Shown in pieces: positions 5,232 through 7,875 of a stretch of DNA of 7,875 nucleotides. Origin of the DNA: Minisyncoccota bacterium (GTDB taxonomy: Bacteria > Patescibacteriota > Minisyncoccia > Phycocordibacterales > UBA2100); assembly GCA_018061585.1 (NCBI GenBank), contig JAGOTU010000038.1, positions 1 through 7,875 of the forward strand, in the 5' to 3' direction. The notes under the pieces are model-generated. The model saw nothing but the letters and a program-made list of their open reading frames with translations, did no database searches and was not told the origin of the DNA. A program made the position numbers and the translations under genes. Each line of letters opens with the position of its first letter. The stretch's first letter is position 1.

Positions 5232-6881
5232 ATGAACAAGGTATTTGCATCCATCGCAGCCGTCGCCGTATTGTTTACGGCCGGTTCCGCGTTCGCCCAG
5301 TCGTATCCGTACAGCTACAGTACCTATGGCACCACCGGCTATTATCAGCAGCCGGCGACTGTCGCATATCCGTCGCTCAATTGTGTCGTGCTCACGCGTG
5401 ACCTTTCGTACGGATCACGCGGCACCGATGTGCGCTCGCTCCAGAGCTTCTTGGTATCCCAGAACTATCCGGGAGGGGGATCGTGGATGATCACAGGCTA
5501 CTTCGGTCCTGCGACACGCGCTGCTGTGCAGGCATTCCAGTCGTCGCACAACCTCTACCCGAGCGGCATCGCCGACGCCAATACGCGCGGTGCTATCCTC
5601 GCGACGTGCGGCTACCCGGTACCCTCATATCCTACCTATCCGACATATCCAACGTATCCCACCTATCCTACCTACCCGACCTACCCAACAAACCCCATCT
5701 GCACGCTCCAGTACCCGAATTACAATTGCCCGACATCGAATATCTCGATCTCGTACCTCTCACCGTCACAGGGTGCGATCGGAACTGTTGTCACAGTCAC
5801 CGGCACCGGCTTTAGCTACACGGGAAACACCGTCCGATTCGGTAACGGCATCATCTCGAACGTAAGCTCATTCAACGGAACATCGCTCACATTCACCGTT
5901 CCGTCGTACCTCTCGGGCTACGGGTCGCAGACAGTGACCAACGGTTCGTACAATGTATCCGTACAGAACTCATCCGGTGCTACCAGCAACACCATGCCGT
6001 TCCTCGTAAACGGCGGTACTGCCTATGGTGCTCCGACCATCTCGTCGGTCAATGGTCCGACATGGCTCGCGACCAACAACACAGGCACCTGGACCATCGT
6101 CATCAACAATCCTTCGACCTCGTACATCACTACATCAGTGAACTGGGGAGACACCGGGTATGGATACGTAAATGCGGCTGCTCCGCAGACGACATACCAG
6201 CAGGGCCAGAGCACGCAGACATTCACCCATGCGTACGCGAACTCGGGCACATACACCGTCACATTCACTGTTACGAACCAGAACGGTCAGTCCAACACAT
6301 CGAGCGCCACGGTTACGGTTTCCGGTTCTGGTTCTACACAGACAATGACTGTGACTCCGAACTACGGTAACGCACCGCTCTACAGCACGTTCTCGATGTA
6401 CTTCGCGGGCTGCAATGGCGGTAACTTCTACCTCTACTACGGTGACGGCACCTCGGATTTCGTTCCGGTCCCGGCCGACGCATGCAACACAACCGTTACT
6501 CGTTCACACACCTACACGACCAACGGCACCTACACCGCATCGCTTCGCAACAACAGCAACTCATCCACACTCGCGACCGCGACGGTAACCGTGGGCAGCG
6601 GCAACCCGACCACTGTTCTCACCGCAACCCCGTCGTACGGCACCAAGCCGCTCGCGGTCTCGTTCTCAGCCAATCCCGGAGGTGTTGCATTCAGCGGCGG
6701 CGTTGTCATTCTTTTCGGCGACGGATCTGCAGGCACGTTCTGCACGCCGAACGAAAGCTGCAACCAGCGCACGACATCACACATCTACACGTCAGCGGGC
6801 ACGTTCTACGTAACGCTGCAGGGTAGTAACTACGGCTCTACACAAAATTTGGGTACAGCAACCGTCACCGTCAATAACTAG
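5232..6881 (+). CDS. Secreted peptidoglycan-binding / IPT / triple-PKD surface protein
   Basis: A 549-residue exported protein. Residues 1-22 are a classical signal peptide (NK charge, hydrophobic core, cleavage after AFA). Residues about 52-125 form a PG_binding_1 domain (LSYGSRGTDVRSLQSFL, then TGYFGPATRAAVQAFQ), which in known members grips the peptide side of peptidoglycan. Residues 133-153 are seven YPT repeats, a likely rigid spacer. Residues about 170-259 are an IPT/TIG Ig-like domain (ISYLSPSQGAIGTVVTVTGTGF). Three PKD-like domains follow: about 267-363 (VNWGDTG, HAYANSGTYTVTF), 371-454 (YYGDGTSDF, HTYTTNGTYTASL) and 461-548 (LFGDGSAG, HIYTSAGTFYVTL). No LPXTG motif, C-terminal membrane helix or enzymatic domain is seen, so wall attachment probably depends on the N-terminal domain. 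The mature part has eight Cys residues in four close pairs. Domains are clear; an adhesion or envelope-structural role is inference. Confidence 0.9.
   Translation: MNKVFASIAAVAVLFTAGSAFAQSYPYSYSTYGTTGYYQQPATVAYPSLNCVVLTRDLSYGSRGTDVRSLQSFLVSQNYPGGGSWMITGYFGPATRAAVQAFQSSHNLYPSGIADANTRGAILATCGYPVPSYPTYPTYPTYPTYPTYPTYPTNPICTLQYPNYNCPTSNISISYLSPSQGAIGTVVTVTGTGFSYTGNTVRFGNGIISNVSSFNGTSLTFTVPSYLSGYGSQTVTNGSYNVSVQNSSGATSNTMPFLVNGGTAYGAPTISSVNGPTWLATNNTGTWTIVINNPSTSYITTSVNWGDTGYGYVNAAAPQTTYQQGQSTQTFTHAYANSGTYTVTFTVTNQNGQSNTSSATVTVSGSGSTQTMTVTPNYGNAPLYSTFSMYFAGCNGGNFYLYYGDGTSDFVPVPADACNTTVTRSHTYTTNGTYTASLRNNSNSSTLATATVTVGSGNPTTVLTATPSYGTKPLAVSFSANPGGVAFSGGVVILFGDGSAGTFCTPNESCNQRTTSHIYTSAGTFYVTLQGSNYGSTQNLGTATVTVNN
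5628..5690 (+). repeat. Seven tandem 9-bp repeats coding for Tyr-Pro-Thr
   Basis: Seven consecutive Tyr-Pro-Thr units join the peptidoglycan-binding domain to the IPT domain. All four Pro codons and three Thr codons are used, so the units are similar as protein but diverged as DNA. This indicates an older repeat kept for its protein property, rather than fresh slippage. Confidence 0.9.
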
Positions 6882-6908
6882 GTACTGCTAGCTACTGATA
6901 GTGCGATC

Positions 6909-6938
6909 ACAAAGAGCGCCCTGAGGGGCGCTCTTTGT
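6909..6938. terminator. Intrinsic terminator after the PKD protein gene
   Basis: The arms ACAAAGAGCGCCC (6909-6921) and GGGCGCTCTTTGT (6926-6938) form a perfect 13-bp stem with a TGAG loop, 27 bp after the stop. As in the terminator at 1483-1521, the stem ends in ACAAAG/CTTTGT, which provides the A/T tracts. Confidence 0.88.
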
Positions 6939-6968
6939 ATACAGCCGTCTCCCGTCATGATGCATAAT
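6938..6968 (+). promoter_or_regulatory. Candidate -10 boxes for the SanA-like gene
   Basis: TATACA (6938-6943) lies 13 nt before the ATG at 6957, and CATAAT (6963-6968) lies 6 nt before the ATG at 6975. The second spacing would place transcription start at or near the 6975 ATG. No convincing -35 exists for either, and the first overlaps the terminator stem end. Confidence 0.3.
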
Positions 6969-7625
6969 ATCTCCATGAGCGTGCGCGCATTCGTCAAAAC
7001 AATAGTGATCGTTGTTTTGTTCGTTCTATTGATATCCGTACTCGTGCCGCTCGCCATGCGGGCGATCGTGCAGCGGAATATATTCGAAGCTCCCGACAAC
7101 GTGCCGCAAACCGACGCGGCACTCGTCCTTGGTGCATCTGTCGTGCGGGGCAAACCGTCGCCGGTCCTAGAAGAGCGCGCGCACACTGCGGTCGCGCTCT
7201 ACATGATGGGAAAGGTCACGAAAATTCTGGTGACAGGGGACAACGGGGCGCTCACACACGACGAGGTCACGCCTGTGCGCAAATATCTCATCGACGCAGG
7301 TGTGAAGCCCGAAGATATTTTCCTCGACCATGCGGGATTCGACACATACAGCAGTATGTACCGTGCGCGCGACGTGTTCTTGGCGGACTCGGTTACGATC
7401 GTCACGCAGGATTTTCATATGCCACGCGCCGTGTTCGTCGCACGAAGCCTCGGGATCAATGCATACGGTGTTGTGCCTGAGCGAGGACAGGGAGACATGT
7501 ACGACTACATCCGCGAGATTCCGGCTTCAATGAAGGCGCTTATCGATCTTGCGATAAAGCGGTCGCCCAAATATCTGGGGAATGAGATACCGCTGACGGG
7601 TGATGGGCAAAGCACGTGGTACTAA
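6957..7625 (+). CDS. SanA/YdcF-like DUF218 membrane protein
   Basis: A 222-residue protein with one N-terminal membrane helix (about residues 12-32, VKTIVIVVLFVLLISVLVPLA) and a DUF218 domain. Domain landmarks are AALVLGASVVRGKPSPVLEER (54-74), ILVTGDNG (90-97), DEVTPVRKYLIDAGV (102-116), DHAGFDTYSSMYRA (124-137) and IVTQDFHMPRAVFVARSLG (148-166). This order matches SanA and its relatives ElyC and YdcF. In Escherichia coli SanA affects envelope permeability to vancomycin at high temperature and ElyC affects envelope synthesis; the chemistry is not settled. The ATG at 6957, 6960 or 6975 could be the start; all keep the membrane helix and none has a Shine-Dalgarno. It is preceded by a terminator, so it is probably its own transcription unit, consistent with an envelope role like its neighbours. 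Confidence 0.87.
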   Translation: MMHNISMSVRAFVKTIVIVVLFVLLISVLVPLAMRAIVQRNIFEAPDNVPQTDAALVLGASVVRGKPSPVLEERAHTAVALYMMGKVTKILVTGDNGALTHDEVTPVRKYLIDAGVKPEDIFLDHAGFDTYSSMYRARDVFLADSVTIVTQDFHMPRAVFVARSLGINAYGVVPERGQGDMYDYIREIPASMKALIDLAIKRSPKYLGNEIPLTGDGQSTWY

Positions 7626-7662
7626 CGCTCCGGACCGCGTTTATCGAACCACAAAAAACTCT

Positions 7663-7671
7663 TGCTAGAAT
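7663..7671 (+). promoter_or_regulatory. Extended -10 promoter element in the last gap
   Basis: TGCTAGAAT combines an extended TGN with the -10 hexamer TAGAAT (5 of 6 matches to TATAAT). No good -35 is present. Transcription would begin near 7678, about 93 nt before the next start codon, and would include the inverted repeats at 7678-7737. Confidence 0.45.
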
Positions 7672-7677
7672 TTTCCT

Positions 7678-7737
7678 CCGTACGGCCTCGTCAGGCCTCC
7701 CGAGGGTTCTCAAAAGCGCGGTCAGTCGCTTGCCGGG
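7678..7737 (+). other. Inverted-repeat-rich leader or small RNA candidate
   Basis: Within the 145-bp gap between genes, this stretch holds a self-complementary CCGTACGG (7678-7685), a GGCCT/AGGCC hairpin with a CGTC loop (7684-7697), an AAGCG/CGCTT hairpin (7714-7731), and CCCG/CGGG segments (7699-7702 and 7734-7737) that could close over the second hairpin. It begins about where the promoter at 7663-7671 would start an RNA. It matches no RNA family I recognise and shows no tRNA features. Confidence 0.3.
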
Positions 7738-7760
7738 TGCTTAAAGGGGTGTGGTACACT
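7730..7760 (+). promoter_or_regulatory. Promoter of the gene at the right edge
   Basis: An extended -10 element TGTGGTACACT (7750-7760) lies 10 nt before the ATG at 7771. A possible -35 TTGCCG (7730-7735) has a long 19-bp spacer. No Shine-Dalgarno occurs before the ATG, so the predicted mRNA has almost no leader. Confidence 0.5.
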
Positions 7761-7770
7761 CGTTTTCTAT

Positions 7771-7875
7771 ATGCAGTTCAAGATCAAACATAAGACCAGT
7801 AAGTTCGAGGCGATGCAGCGCATTAAAAAGATGCTCGTCGATCAGCGAAAGCAGATCGAGGCCAACGCGACAGAC
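7771..7875 (+). CDS. Small basic protein, N-terminal 35 residues only (possible PHA_gran_rgn-like)
   Basis: The window ends after 35 codons with no stop. The visible N terminus is basic and helical (MQFKIKHKTSKFEAMQRIKK onward, then MLVDQRKQIEANATD). An opening beta strand with a His-Lys turn and then an amphipathic helix carrying EA..RIKK resembles the start of small proteins annotated as polyhydroxyalkanoic acid system (PHA_gran_rgn) family, which start with a strand, a His-containing turn and an EEA..RI helix. This is pattern memory on a short fragment, so the family is tentative and no function is claimed. A promoter sits directly upstream and composition is in line with the neighbours. 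Confidence 0.55.
   Translation, partial: MQFKIKHKTSKFEAMQRIKKMLVDQRKQIEANATD

Noticed and set aside
1..7875. CRISPR array, insertion sequence, integrase or toxin-antitoxin pair
   Set aside because: No regularly spaced direct repeats, terminal inverted repeats, transposase or recombinase motifs, or toxin/antitoxin-like gene pairs were seen.

Overview
The window looks like ordinary chromosome from a Candidate Phyla Radiation (Patescibacteria) bacterium, most likely a Parcubacteria-type lineage. This rests on style, not on a marker gene: a secreted protein joining a peptidoglycan-binding domain to IPT and PKD domains, a small CAP-domain protein, short intergenic gaps, moderate GC, few Shine-Dalgarno sequences, and a B12-dependent (class II) ribonucleotide reductase. 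No rRNA, tRNA, CRISPR array, insertion sequence or phage gene was found.

Layout. 1-1038 (minus): the first 346 codons of an ATP-cone class II ribonucleotide reductase that runs off the left edge. 1098-1460 (plus): a small cysteine-containing ArsR-type winged-helix regulator, divergent from the reductase across a 59-bp AT-rich gap that holds a promoter and a near-perfect 19-bp palindrome. 1483-1521: a strong two-way terminator between converging genes. 1559-2173 (minus): a CAP (SCP/PR1, YkwD-like) protein with a recognisable promoter. 2322-3383 and 3424-5079 (plus): a probable two-gene operon of a membrane-anchored NAPE-PLD-like metallo-beta-lactamase-fold hydrolase and a 14-TM DHA2 (EmrB/QacA-type) drug transporter. 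5232-6881 (plus): the secreted peptidoglycan-binding/IPT/PKD protein, closed by a terminator at 6909-6938. 6957-7625 (plus): a SanA/YdcF-type DUF218 membrane protein. 7626-7770: a noncoding gap with two candidate promoters and several inverted repeats. 7771-7875 (plus): the start of a small basic protein cut by the right edge.

How the genes relate. The middle and right parts are mostly cell-envelope functions (CAP protein, membrane hydrolase, efflux pump, wall-binding surface protein, SanA-like protein), but apart from the hydrolase-transporter pair they appear to be separate transcription units. The left part is a divergent reductase-regulator pair in which the regulator probably controls itself and may control the reductase.

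I do not see a clearly new multi-gene system. The best leads are the operator-like palindrome and cysteine sites of the ArsR-type regulator beside nrdJ, the recurrent -10 boxes only 10-13 nt from start codons (suggesting leaderless or very short-leader mRNAs), the paired-cysteine surface protein, and the structured gap at 7626-7770.
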